From Allocoprococcus comes (GTDB lineage Bacteria; Bacillota; Clostridia; Lachnospirales; Lachnospiraceae), in assembly GCF_013300725.1 (NCBI RefSeq), contig NZ_JAAIMM010000009.1, forward strand, positions 1-64,000: a stretch of DNA of 64,000 nt, in the 5' to 3' direction. The notes beneath the pieces were generated by a model, which did not search any database, was not told where the DNA came from, and saw nothing but the letters and a program-made list of their open reading frames with translations. The translations under genes were made by a program, and so were the position numbers. Position 1 is the first letter of the stretch; each line of letters starts with the position of its first letter. Below, one piece after another: positions 54,619 through 63,438 of the stretch.

Positions 54619-57369
54619 GTGCGACACGTTCGCAGGCGGTAAAAAGTCTGCGCACAGTGTTGGTTTATTAAATCATAACCAGTCTGTGAACTGGTAATCC
54701 GATAGGTGGAATGATGGGGTAACGCCCTGAAACGTCTATCCTTGACGGACTTGCGTCAGCTGTAATGGTTGGGGTGAGAAGCTCCGTGACAACGACCGAG
54801 AGTAGTCGTAGGAATCTGCCAAAAGATTCTCGAAAACGCCCCAGAGGTGGGGTGCGCTACCTATAGGTCTAGGATCTATAAAATATCTATGATTAGAATG
54901 TTTACTTTGGCGAGTAAACTGACGAAAACTGCGAATGTACGGTTCTAAAAGAAGACCATATAGAAATGTATGGGTGCGTTAAAGCGCAGTCAGTGTGGTT
55001 CAGTAGAAATTCGCCCTACGAACGACCATGTTGTGTTACAGGCACATCCAAGCTGACAGGACTATAGCAGAGATCTAAGGATATATGTACAGATAGGATT
55101 ATCGGAACGTGGAAAGGCACCAGATTCCATTAGAGGATAGCCTGACGAAGAAAATAAGCAGGTGAACTGGTGCTGAAAAGCCGTGATCGAACTTATGATG
55201 AGTTCTGCGAAAAAGAGGAACTCGGAGGAATGGTCACAAGTCGGTTGAAATAAACAGGCATTATTCAGTCTAATGATAAGGATTACGAGTAAGACCAAAA
55301 GGGTCACTTTCGAGAGGAGGTGATGCCTTATGCCAAAGAAAAGTAAAACATTATGTGTAGATGACCTGCGTCATGCGGAGTACTACGGAATGCAAGGTAC
55401 TTTTGATGAACTATATCAAAAAAGTCAGAACGGTGAAGTATTTGAGAATCTTATGGATTTGATACTGAGCAGGGATAACATTTTACTTGCGTACCGAAAC
55501 ATCAAAGCGAACAAAGGCAGCTACACGGCAGGAACAGACAAAAAGAACATCACAGATATTGGGAGTCAAACTCCTGATGATGTGATAAAAAGAGTGAGAT
55601 TTATTGTTACGGGAAGCGAACACGGCTACAGACCAAAGCCTGTAAGACGGAAAGATATCCCGAAACCAAACGGAAAAACACGTCCGCTGGGAATCCCATG
55701 CATATGGGATAGGTTGATACAGCAATGTATCAAGCAGATCATGGAACCAATCTGCGAAGCAAAGTTCTGCAATAATAGTTATGGATTTCGTCCGAATAGA
55801 TCCGTTGAACATGCCATTAACAGAACCTACACCATGCTTCAAATGATGAATCTTCATTATGTTATTGAGTTTGATATTAAAGGATTTTTCGATAACGTAA
55901 ATCATAGCAAGTTAATCAGACAGATATGGTCGCTGGGTATCCATGATAAAACGCTGATTTTTATTATCAAGCGAATACTAACAGCTCCAATTAAAATGCC
56001 CGATAATACAACGGTACTGCCCAACAAGGGTACACCACAGGGAGGAATTATCTCACCACTACTGGCAAACATCGTTCTAAATGAATTGGATTGGTGGATA
56101 GCTAGTCAATGGGAGGAAAATCCGATTGCTATAAGCAGAGGGCGAGAAAGAATAATCGGAAAAACTAAAGTTTTTGATAAAAGCCATGGTTATAGGATTA
56201 TGAAAAACACAGAAATGAAAGAAATGCATATCATTCGGTATGCGGATGATTTTAGGATTTTCTGTAGAACGAAAGAGGACGCAGTCAGGACAAAAGAAGC
56301 GGTTACGGCGTGGATTGAAGAGAGGTTGAAATTAGAGGTGTCCCCTGAGAAAACAAGGATTGTGAACACCAGAAAACGGTGGTCAGAGTTTCTTGGATTC
56401 AAAATAAGGGTAAGGCTGAAGCATCATAAATATGTGGTGCAGTCGGCAATCTGTGACAAAAAGGTTGAAATTGAAAGAGCAAAGCTAGTGGAACAAGCGA
56501 AAAACATCGCAAAACCCAGAGAGAAAAAAAGTTGTTTATCAGAAATTCAGCTATATAACTCTATGGTGTTAGGCATACAGAATTACTATCAGCTTGCCAC
56601 CTGTATCAGTATTGATTGCAGAGAACTCCATAGGCGAGTAATGACAGTTTTGACGAACAGGTTAAATACAGAAACAGGAAGTATGCTAAAACATGAGGGT
56701 GGAACTATCACCCAAGCAGAAAAGGAAAGATTCGGACAGTCAAAAATGATTCGATATGTTTCAGGAATTGACCAGATGATCTATCCGATTGCATTCATCA
56801 AAAATAAAATACCGATGGCGAAGCGATCAATCGTTTGTAGTTATACAAAAGAAGGTCGTGCTCCGATTCATACAGAACTTAACCTTAATCAGTATGTTCT
56901 GAAAGGACTGAGAGAAAAAATATCCGTTGGTCATAGCACAGAATACCATGACAGTAAAATATCTTTATTTTCTGCTCAAAAGGGAAAATGTGCAATCAGT
57001 GGAGAAGAATTCGCAGATGCGGAACATGTAGCTGTATGGCTCAAAGTACCAAGAGCACTTGGTGGATTTGAAAGATATAAAAACATGGTTCTGATTCACA
57101 AAAAATATCTGATTCTGTTACAAGAACTGCCCCAAGCAGTAATAAAAGACCTGATAAAAACACTCAATATCACAAAAAAGATGCTCGTGAAAATCAATAG
57201 TCTGCGAGAGCAGGCGAACCTGTCAGCAATAATATAAAACTTAAATTTGGTGACTGATTAAATGTCTCGTGAAGACAATCGATGGAGCGCCGGATGCGGT
57301 GAAAGTCGCATGTCCGGTGTGAAGTGGGGGAAAAGGTGGAGATAATATCAAAACCTTACCTATCACTAT
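54619..57369 (+). mobile_element. Group II intron in traG
   Basis: 2751 bp. The 5' end GTGCGACACG is the group II consensus GUGYG; the 3' end has domain V (near 57280-57325, with GTGAAAGTCGCATGT) and domain VI ending CCTATCACTAT (AY end). The intron encodes its own maturase. Boundaries were set by requiring traG to read through in frame: exon 1 ends TGGGTCA and exon 2 begins AGGCCGAAC, giving W-V-K-A-E-R. Confidence 0.9.
55330..57237 (+). CDS. ltrA: Group II intron reverse transcriptase/maturase
   Basis: 635 aa. Reverse transcriptase with YADD (IRYADDFRIF, about 308-317), TPQGGIISPLLANI, and the maturase (X) domain after it. The C-terminus carries an HNH-like segment (KCAISGEEFADAEHV ... NMVLIHKKY), with some of the usual metal-binding residues missing. 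AGGAGGTG is upstream. It splices and can mobilise the intron. Confidence 0.93.
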   Translation: MPKKSKTLCVDDLRHAEYYGMQGTFDELYQKSQNGEVFENLMDLILSRDNILLAYRNIKANKGSYTAGTDKKNITDIGSQTPDDVIKRVRFIVTGSEHGYRPKPVRRKDIPKPNGKTRPLGIPCIWDRLIQQCIKQIMEPICEAKFCNNSYGFRPNRSVEHAINRTYTMLQMMNLHYVIEFDIKGFFDNVNHSKLIRQIWSLGIHDKTLIFIIKRILTAPIKMPDNTTVLPNKGTPQGGIISPLLANIVLNELDWWIASQWEENPIAISRGRERIIGKTKVFDKSHGYRIMKNTEMKEMHIIRYADDFRIFCRTKEDAVRTKEAVTAWIEERLKLEVSPEKTRIVNTRKRWSEFLGFKIRVRLKHHKYVVQSAICDKKVEIERAKLVEQAKNIAKPREKKSCLSEIQLYNSMVLGIQNYYQLATCISIDCRELHRRVMTVLTNRLNTETGSMLKHEGGTITQAEKERFGQSKMIRYVSGIDQMIYPIAFIKNKIPMAKRSIVCSYTKEGRAPIHTELNLNQYVLKGLREKISVGHSTEYHDSKISLFSAQKGKCAISGEEFADAEHVAVWLKVPRALGGFERYKNMVLIHKKYLILLQELPQAVIKDLIKTLNITKKMLVKINSLREQANLSAII

Positions 57370-57598
57370 AGGCCGAACGTCTTTTGTATTCTGCACTAAT
57401 CGGATACATCTGGTATGAGGCACCAGAGGAAGAACAGAACTTTTCTACTCTGTTGGAATTTATCAATGCCAGTGAGACCAGGGAGGATGATGAAGAATTT
57501 AAAAATGCAGTGGATGAATTGTTTGAAGAACTGGAAGCAGAAAATCCGGAACACTTTGCAGTAAGGCAATATCGCAAGTACAAGCTTGCAGCCGGTGT
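57370..57598 (+). pseudogene. traG: traG exon 2, cut off by an inserted element
   Basis: Reads AERLLYSALIGYIWYEAPEE... to QYRKYKLAAG, which continues the TraG sequence after the intron. Then the frame runs into VVCSKRLLNQ, unlike TraG, where relatives continue KTAKSI or similar. The rest of the gene (the C-terminal ATPase half) is not in the window up to 64000, so it is displaced by the inner element. The exact junction is within a few bases of 57598. Confidence 0.8.
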
Positions 57599-57683
57599 TG
57601 TATGCTCTAAAAGACTTCTTAATCAAGCGGTTGGGAAGTCTCTTAGAACACACAACCTAAAACCGAAGAAAGGAGCGCAAGTT

Positions 57684-59570
57684 ATGAGAAAAAATGAGAA
57701 AATCACAGCTCTGTACGAACGACTGAGCCGTGATGACTTTGGCAAAGATGATGACCAACAGCGTGAGAGCAATTCCATATCCAATCAAAAGGCAATGTTG
57801 GAGGAGTTCGCCGCACGGCAGGGCTTTACAAACATTGTCCATTTCACGGACGATGGCATTAGTGGTACTTGCTTTGACCGTCCCGGATTTTTAGCAATGA
57901 TGAAAGAAGTGGAAGCCGGGAATGTGGAGTATTTGTGCATCAAGGACATGAGCCGCATGGGTCGTGACTATCTGAAAGTCGGTCAGATTATGGAAATCCT
58001 GCGTCAGCGTGGCGTTCGCCTTATCGCCATCAATGACGGCGTGGACAGTGCCAGAGGGGACGATGATTTTACCCCTTTCCGCAACATTATGAACGAATAC
58101 TACGCCAGAGACACCAGCCGTAAAATCCGTTCCACTTTCCAGTCCAAAGGCAAGTCCGGCAAGCACCTCACAGGCACGGTCATTTACGGCTATCTTTGGA
58201 ACGAAGCCAGAGACCAATGGTTGGTTGACCCCGAAGCCGCCGAGGTGGTCAAGCGCATCTTTGCCATGACGATTGACGGCTACGGTCCGTATCAGATCGC
58301 CAGCAAGCTGAAAGAAGAAAAAGTCCTCATTCCGTCCGCTTACCTTGCCCGGCACGGCGAGGGCGTGAACAAAAATAAGACCTTCAAAGATGTGTACGGC
58401 TGGGGTTCTTCCACCATCTGCAACATTCTTGAAAAGCGTGAATATCTGGGACACACCATCAACTTCAAGACCCGAAAGCACTTCAAGGACAAGAAAAGCC
58501 ATTATGTCCCGGAGGACGAATGGACAATTTTCGAGAATACCCATGAAGCTATCATTGACCAGCAGACCTTTGACCTTGTGCAGAAAATCCGTGGGAATGT
58601 CAGACGCTACCCGGACGGCTGGGGCGAAGCAGCTCCCCTCACAGGCTTGCTTTATTGTGCCGATTGCGGCGGCAAGATGTATGTCCACCGTACCAACAAC
58701 GGCAAGCGTATTTCTCAATATACCTGTTCCCAATACAGCAAAGTCCCAGTTGGAAAGCTCTGCACGACACAGCACCGTATCAATGAAGATGTGGTACTGT
58801 CCCTTGTTTCCGAAATGCTCAAAGCTATTGCCGAGTATGCGAAGCATGACAGAGCCGAGTTTGTCCGAGTGGTGCAGGAAGCGCAGTCCAGCCAGCAGAC
58901 GGCAGAGGTCAAGAAACAGCGGATACGCCTTGCCACCGCAAAGCAGAGAGTTTCCGAGCTGGAAGTCCTGCTCTGCAAAATCTATGAGGACAACATTTTA
59001 GGAAAGCTGTCTGACAGCAGATATGCCACTCTGGACGCTCAATATGAAAAGGAGCAGACCGAGCTTACCGCTGAAATCTCTGTTCTGGAAAAGGCTATCA
59101 AGAGCTACGAGAAGCACGAAAAGGACGCTGACCGTTTTATCGCTCTGATTGACAAGTATGAGAACTTCGACAAGCTGACGATTGCCATGCTCAATGAGTT
59201 TATTGAGAAAATCCTTGTGCATGAGCGTGACCGCAAGGGCAGTATTCAGACCACACAGGAGGTCGAGATTTACTTCAATTTCGTGGGTCGTTTCGTTCCC
59301 CCTGCGTTTGGCGAAGTGGAGCTTACCCCGGAGGAATTAGAGGAAATCCGCAAGCGTGAGGAACGCAAGGACAGGCTCCACCAGAACTACTTGAAGCGGA
59401 AAGCCAGCGGAGCACAGAAGCGATACGAGGACAAAATCAAAAAGCGGAAAAAGGCAGAAATCGAAGCCAAGAAAGCCGCCATTCGTGCGGAGGACATTGC
59501 AAAGGGCGTGTTCGTCCCTGTCAGCAGTTTACCGCAGAGAGAGCCGATGAAAGGAGTACAAACAGCATGA
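57684..59570 (+). CDS. Large serine recombinase (TnpX/TndX type)
   Basis: 628 aa. Resolvase catalytic domain with nucleophile S15 (ALYERLSRDD), Recombinase domain, zinc ribbon with CADCGG and a later C pair, coiled coil (about 380-460) and DUF4368-type C-terminus. Start is ATG 57684, 8 nt after AAAGGAG; the frame is accidentally open further back into traG exon 2. It would excise and insert the inner element. Confidence 0.93.
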   Translation: MRKNEKITALYERLSRDDFGKDDDQQRESNSISNQKAMLEEFAARQGFTNIVHFTDDGISGTCFDRPGFLAMMKEVEAGNVEYLCIKDMSRMGRDYLKVGQIMEILRQRGVRLIAINDGVDSARGDDDFTPFRNIMNEYYARDTSRKIRSTFQSKGKSGKHLTGTVIYGYLWNEARDQWLVDPEAAEVVKRIFAMTIDGYGPYQIASKLKEEKVLIPSAYLARHGEGVNKNKTFKDVYGWGSSTICNILEKREYLGHTINFKTRKHFKDKKSHYVPEDEWTIFENTHEAIIDQQTFDLVQKIRGNVRRYPDGWGEAAPLTGLLYCADCGGKMYVHRTNNGKRISQYTCSQYSKVPVGKLCTTQHRINEDVVLSLVSEMLKAIAEYAKHDRAEFVRVVQEAQSSQQTAEVKKQRIRLATAKQRVSELEVLLCKIYEDNILGKLSDSRYATLDAQYEKEQTELTAEISVLEKAIKSYEKHEKDADRFIALIDKYENFDKLTIAMLNEFIEKILVHERDRKGSIQTTQEVEIYFNFVGRFVPPAFGEVELTPEELEEIRKREERKDRLHQNYLKRKASGAQKRYEDKIKKRKKAEIEAKKAAIRAEDIAKGVFVPVSSLPQREPMKGVQTA

Positions 59571-59911
59571 ATATCACTTACACACAGAACGGCGATTATC
59601 TTATCCCAAACATCATTATCCGCAAGACCAAGCCCCTCGGACACTACGGCAGACTTCGCAAGGCGTATCTGGAAATGCACCGTCCGATACTGTTCAATGA
59701 GCTGGTGCTATCCGACAAGCTCTTTGAGCATTGCGCCGAGATTGACGAAACAGCACGAAACCGCATGGAGCTGATCGTGCGGTCACTGGCAGAGCAAAAC
59801 GGCGTGACCGAGCAACTGAAAGCCGAAAACCAAATGGAATGGGTGCGGCAGATGAACGCTTGCAAGGCACAGGCAGAGGAGATTGTGAAAGTGGAATTGA
59901 TTTATGATTGA
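59567..59911 (+). CDS. tnpV: Transposon-encoded protein TnpV
   Basis: 114 aa, matching TnpV of Tn4451-like elements (LGHYGRLRKAYLEMHRP). Possibly an accessory factor; function not established. The ATG overlaps the recombinase stop by 4 bp. Confidence 0.85.
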   Translation: MNITYTQNGDYLIPNIIIRKTKPLGHYGRLRKAYLEMHRPILFNELVLSDKLFEHCAEIDETARNRMELIVRSLAEQNGVTEQLKAENQMEWVRQMNACKAQAEEIVKVELIYD

Positions 59912-60052
59912 GCGAGGAAGTCCGGGCAGAAAACTGTTCGGACTTTTCTCATGTAGTCCAAAGTTGCGGTAGAATTGTTCACGAGTTTTATGGTACAATT
60001 TATGCGAATAAAGAAAACGGAAAATTAGAATCTAACAAGAGAATGTGGTTGT

Positions 60053-60130
60053 ATGAAAAAATCCATATTAGTATTTTGGGCAATCGTGTGTCTGTTACCT
60101 ATTCAAAGGAGGTTTAAGAATTTTAAATGA
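60053..60130 (+). CDS. Tiny signal-peptide-like ORF before the exporter
   Basis: 25 aa, MKKSILVFWAIVCLLPIQRR and five more. It looks like a bare signal peptide, and its stop overlaps the next start (ATGA). It could be a leader peptide, or the remains of a bacteriocin precursor (lactococcin 972 type systems have such a gene in this place). It contains the GGAGG of the next gene. Ribosome site weak. Confidence 0.45.
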   Translation: MKKSILVFWAIVCLLPIQRRFKNFK

Positions 60131-62091
60131 AACATATAAGAAATATATTGCTGTTGATTACGATTATTTTTGCTTTTGTTATGCAAGCTGAAGTATATCA
60201 AAATATGCTCTGGAACTTTAATGGTGCTTATTATTTATCGTCCAGATACACAACTACTAATGACGATATGGATTCATTTTTAGCCAATGCAGAAGATACA
60301 GCTGAGAAGCATGGTGTTCATATTTTTTCGACTTTTAATCAGAGAGTTTCTAATTATCAGACAAGACTTTATATTTATGGTGATGATACCGTTGTTCGGG
60401 ATAGTCTTAAAAGCACAATGGATATTGAGGAAAAAACATATACGGCTTTGATAGGCGGAATCACCGTAATAGAATTTGAAGATTTTAGAGAAGCAAAAAA
60501 CACAGGCAATGGACAGGAAATAATGGTCAGCTATATCGGTGACGATGATGACATTATTGCCACATATCAAGATTTGGCAAAAGAATATTCTATATCGCAG
60601 CCAGAGTTTTGGCAATCAACCGAAACTGATATGATGTTCATTGTTTGGGGCCTGGTTGCCATATTGATGATTGTACTTAATATGATTGAGGTGATACGCA
60701 GACAAAAGGAAGTAGTTGTACGAGCTTCTCTGGGCGAAAATGCTGCTGTGATTGCTCTAAAAGCTGTAGTGGCTGATATGATTTCATATGCTGCATTATT
60801 CGTCTTAGCAAAGTTGCTTGTTTCTCAATTTATATCGGGAGCGTATGAAGATCATCTCATTTTGGCAGTGTATTGTGCCGGAGCAGTTCTTTCCGTAATT
60901 CCTTATGCTGCTTTTGTCCGCTTTGATGTAAAAAAAGCCTTTGCCAATGCTTCAGATAAAAAAGGTATGTTTTATCTTCTGAACGGTCTTAAAGTATTTG
61001 CTACTGCTATGACGATTTTTACAATAACTACAAATCTCAGTAGCATTCAAGGTAATTTACTTACAAACACTACTCTTTTAGAAAATCATTATAATGATTA
61101 CTATTTTGGAGTTATGCAGATTGAACCTCCTTTTGAAGAAAATGAGGAGGAATCCAAAGAGAGCGAATTTTGGAATGACCTTTACGAAAATGAATACAAC
61201 ACTATAAATCCGGTGGTCTGCATAGGCAGCCGGATAAGCGATACGGATAATTATATTTTTGTAAATCATAATGCCAGAGATATGCTGCAAGGGTTTTCTG
61301 ATATGCTTACTGAAGATGATGAAAAAGAGGATATCGTGGTCTTCGTGCCAAAGGGAAAAAATGCGGAATCATACAAAGATATCGCAAAAGAGGAAATTGA
61401 CTCTCTTACCCAAAATGCAGAAGAACTGCGTGTTGTTTATAAAGAATATTCTGGCAGAGAGCAATTTTATTATCTCAATTCGAACAGAGAAGAGGCTATT
61501 GACGGATTGTCAAGAGCAACAAATCCGATTGTTATTTATCAGGCAAATGAGGCTGTTGCTTTGAATGGAAGTTATATCGAAACAGGAACATATAATGGTG
61601 AGGTGATCTACGGATGCGATGAAAGCACAATTCGTAATGCTGCGAAAAAATATGCAGAACAGCTTGGTCCACACTATTTTATGCTGACGAATGTCGGGGA
61701 GGATTATACTTATAGTCATAGTTTCCTCGTGAAACTGATTGGCTTTATAAGCTCTCTTTGCGTATTAGTATTGCTGTTAGATATCGCTATCATCATATCT
61801 GAAGTGAAAATGGAATTTAGACTTAATGCGATGGAAATCTCCCTCAAAAAGGTTTTGGGCTATCGCTTTTATGAAAGGCACAAAAGATTTATTTCCGTTA
61901 ATCTCTTAGAAAATATAGCCGTTGTGATATTGATTTGCATTGTTTCGCTTTTTATATCTAACGCAAGTGTCGGGATTGCTTTACTGGTTGGAGCATTGCT
62001 CACCATTATTGAAATGGCAATCATTTTCACAAATGTTATGTGGGTTGAAAAAACAAATATCTCAAAGTCCTTGAAAGGTGGATGTTTATGA
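60127..62091 (+). CDS. Bacteriocin-associated membrane protein (DUF1430 type)
   Basis: 654 aa. TM at 5-22, an extracellular part (25-170), three or four TM (about 173-290), second extracellular part (300-530) and final TM group (540-645): FtsX-like permease plan. With the following ATPase it resembles the lactococcin 972 ABC system, involved in immunity or export. AT-rich compared with the neighbours. GGAGG lies 14 nt upstream of the start, a long spacing. Confidence 0.78.
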   Translation: MKHIRNILLLITIIFAFVMQAEVYQNMLWNFNGAYYLSSRYTTTNDDMDSFLANAEDTAEKHGVHIFSTFNQRVSNYQTRLYIYGDDTVVRDSLKSTMDIEEKTYTALIGGITVIEFEDFREAKNTGNGQEIMVSYIGDDDDIIATYQDLAKEYSISQPEFWQSTETDMMFIVWGLVAILMIVLNMIEVIRRQKEVVVRASLGENAAVIALKAVVADMISYAALFVLAKLLVSQFISGAYEDHLILAVYCAGAVLSVIPYAAFVRFDVKKAFANASDKKGMFYLLNGLKVFATAMTIFTITTNLSSIQGNLLTNTTLLENHYNDYYFGVMQIEPPFEENEEESKESEFWNDLYENEYNTINPVVCIGSRISDTDNYIFVNHNARDMLQGFSDMLTEDDEKEDIVVFVPKGKNAESYKDIAKEEIDSLTQNAEELRVVYKEYSGREQFYYLNSNREEAIDGLSRATNPIVIYQANEAVALNGSYIETGTYNGEVIYGCDESTIRNAAKKYAEQLGPHYFMLTNVGEDYTYSHSFLVKLIGFISSLCVLVLLLDIAIIISEVKMEFRLNAMEISLKKVLGYRFYERHKRFISVNLLENIAVVILICIVSLFISNASVGIALLVGALLTIIEMAIIFTNVMWVEKTNISKSLKGGCL

Positions 62092-62696
62092 TTATAATTC
62101 GTGGCTTAAATAAAGCATTTGGAGAGAAAATAATTTTCTCCAACTTTAATTTGGAAATTCCGGATGGAAGTTTTGTAGTAATCAGCGGGGATAGCGGCAG
62201 TGGAAAAAGTACTTTGCTCAATATGATTGGTGGTATCGAAAAGCCGGATAGCGGCAGTATCATAATCGAAGGGCTGAATATTACCCGGCTTAAAAATAAA
62301 AACAGTTTTTTTGCGGATACAGTGGGGTTTCTTTTTCAGAATTTTGCACTGCTTGAAAATAAGACAGTTAAAGAAAATTTAAGTTTGATTAAAAAATCAA
62401 GCCGAACTAAAGTATCACTTAAAGAAGCTCTTAATCGTGTGGGGTTATCAAAGGAAGTTAACAAAAAAGTTTATCAGCTTTCCGGTGGTGAACAACAGAG
62501 AGTTGCTTTAGCTCGTCTTATGATGAAAAAATGTTCTGTTGTTTTGGCAGATGAACCTACTGGCTCACTTGACAAGAAAAATAGAGATATTGTTATGAGG
62601 TTATTGCACGAACTCAATGAAGAAGGTAAAACGGTTATCATTGTTACCCACGATCAGGGTATTATTGAAGATGAACCTTATGTTGTGAAAATCTGA
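62088..62696 (+). CDS. ABC transporter ATP-binding protein (bacteriocin type)
   Basis: 202 aa. Walker A GDSGSGKST, signature LSGGEQQRVALA, Walker B VLADEPTGSLD. Overlaps the permease end by 4 bp. The ATG at 62088 was preferred over 62082 because AAAGGTGG then has 8 nt spacing. Confidence 0.9.
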   Translation: MIIIRGLNKAFGEKIIFSNFNLEIPDGSFVVISGDSGSGKSTLLNMIGGIEKPDSGSIIIEGLNITRLKNKNSFFADTVGFLFQNFALLENKTVKENLSLIKKSSRTKVSLKEALNRVGLSKEVNKKVYQLSGGEQQRVALARLMMKKCSVVLADEPTGSLDKKNRDIVMRLLHELNEEGKTVIIVTHDQGIIEDEPYVVKI

Positions 62697-62754
62697 GAGT
62701 ACCTCTTAGAAATGTCTTGATCTACATTTTATGTAATTTGGGTCAGAAGAAAAT

Positions 62755-63000
62755 CCCTTTAGGAACTAAAGGGCGCACTTCTATACTCTCCTATCGGGAG
62801 TATGTGCGTCCTGCGGAGCTTCATTCCCGGTCAGCAGAGAAAAACTGCTTGACCGAAAATGTTTCGTCACTTCGTTCCGTCAAGGGAGCTACACTCCCTT
62901 GCGACGCTTGTGCGTCTATCCCTTGTGGACTTGCCGTCCGCAAACAGCATGAAATGCTGTTCGCCGCCAGCAAGTTTGGAAAAATAAATACCGAAAATCA
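62755..63000 (+). repeat. Run of seven hairpins before the mobilization genes
   Basis: In order: CCCTTTAG-gaa-CTAAAGGG (62755-62773); CGCAC...GTGCG around ATACTC/GAGTAT (62775-62808); CGGTCA...TTGACCG around CAG/CTG (62828-62855); AAGGGAG/TCCCTT (62882-62900); GACGC/GCGTC (62902-62916); GGAC/GTCC (62927-62939); AACAGCAT-gaa-ATGCTGTT (62943-62961). A 105-codon frame here (62717-63034) shows no protein-like features. Candidate origin of transfer or structured RNA. Confidence 0.75.
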
Positions 63001-63047
63001 GACCGTTGACTGGTCGCAATGTGCGAAAAGTTGACGGTCTTTTTTTA
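63001..63047 (+). terminator. Terminator ending the hairpin run
   Basis: GACCGT (63001-63006) pairs with ACGGTC (63034-63039), followed by seven T. DUF3847 starts 31 bp later. Confidence 0.7.
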
Positions 63048-63078
63048 TCCCAAAAATCAAAAAAGGAGGTCAATCACA

Positions 63079-63438
63079 ATGACAAAACCGAAAACCCTCG
63101 ATCAGCTTCGAGCCGAAAAGGAACGAGCTGAGACGCAGCTTGCACAGGAGAAGCACAAGCTGGAGCGTCTGGAGAACAGAAAGAAGTATCTGGAGAAAGG
63201 CGAACGCACCAAGCGCACCCACCGCCTTTGCAATCTGGGCGGCACGATTGAGAGCCTTGCCCCGGAGGTCAAAGATCTCACACGCACCGAAATGACAGAG
63301 CTGATGGAACACATCTTTTCTCTGTCCGAAGTCCAGCGAGCCGTCCGGCACATGGCGATTACTCACACCAACCAAGCGAACAGAGAAAAGGAGCTGAAAG
63401 CCGATGGCACTATTTCATCTGAGCGTCACGCAGACTAA
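63079..63438 (+). CDS. DUF3847 family protein
   Basis: 119 aa with an N-terminal coiled coil (about 5-45, rich in E, K, R) and a helical C-terminus. This family is regularly found just before the relaxase of Firmicutes mobilizable elements, perhaps as its accessory DNA-binding protein. AAAGGAGG is 9 nt upstream of the ATG; it overlaps the relaxase by 35 bp. Confidence 0.85.
   Translation: MTKPKTLDQLRAEKERAETQLAQEKHKLERLENRKKYLEKGERTKRTHRLCNLGGTIESLAPEVKDLTRTEMTELMEHIFSLSEVQRAVRHMAITHTNQANREKELKADGTISSERHAD

Noticed and set aside
57384-57683. N-terminal extension of the serine recombinase
   Set aside because: The extra 100 codons are traG exon 2 plus the element's left end; the ribosome site and homology start point to 57684.
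62717-63034. 105-codon frame upstream of DUF3847
   Set aside because: Overlaps the hairpin run entirely; residue pattern follows the inverted repeats and no family is recognised.
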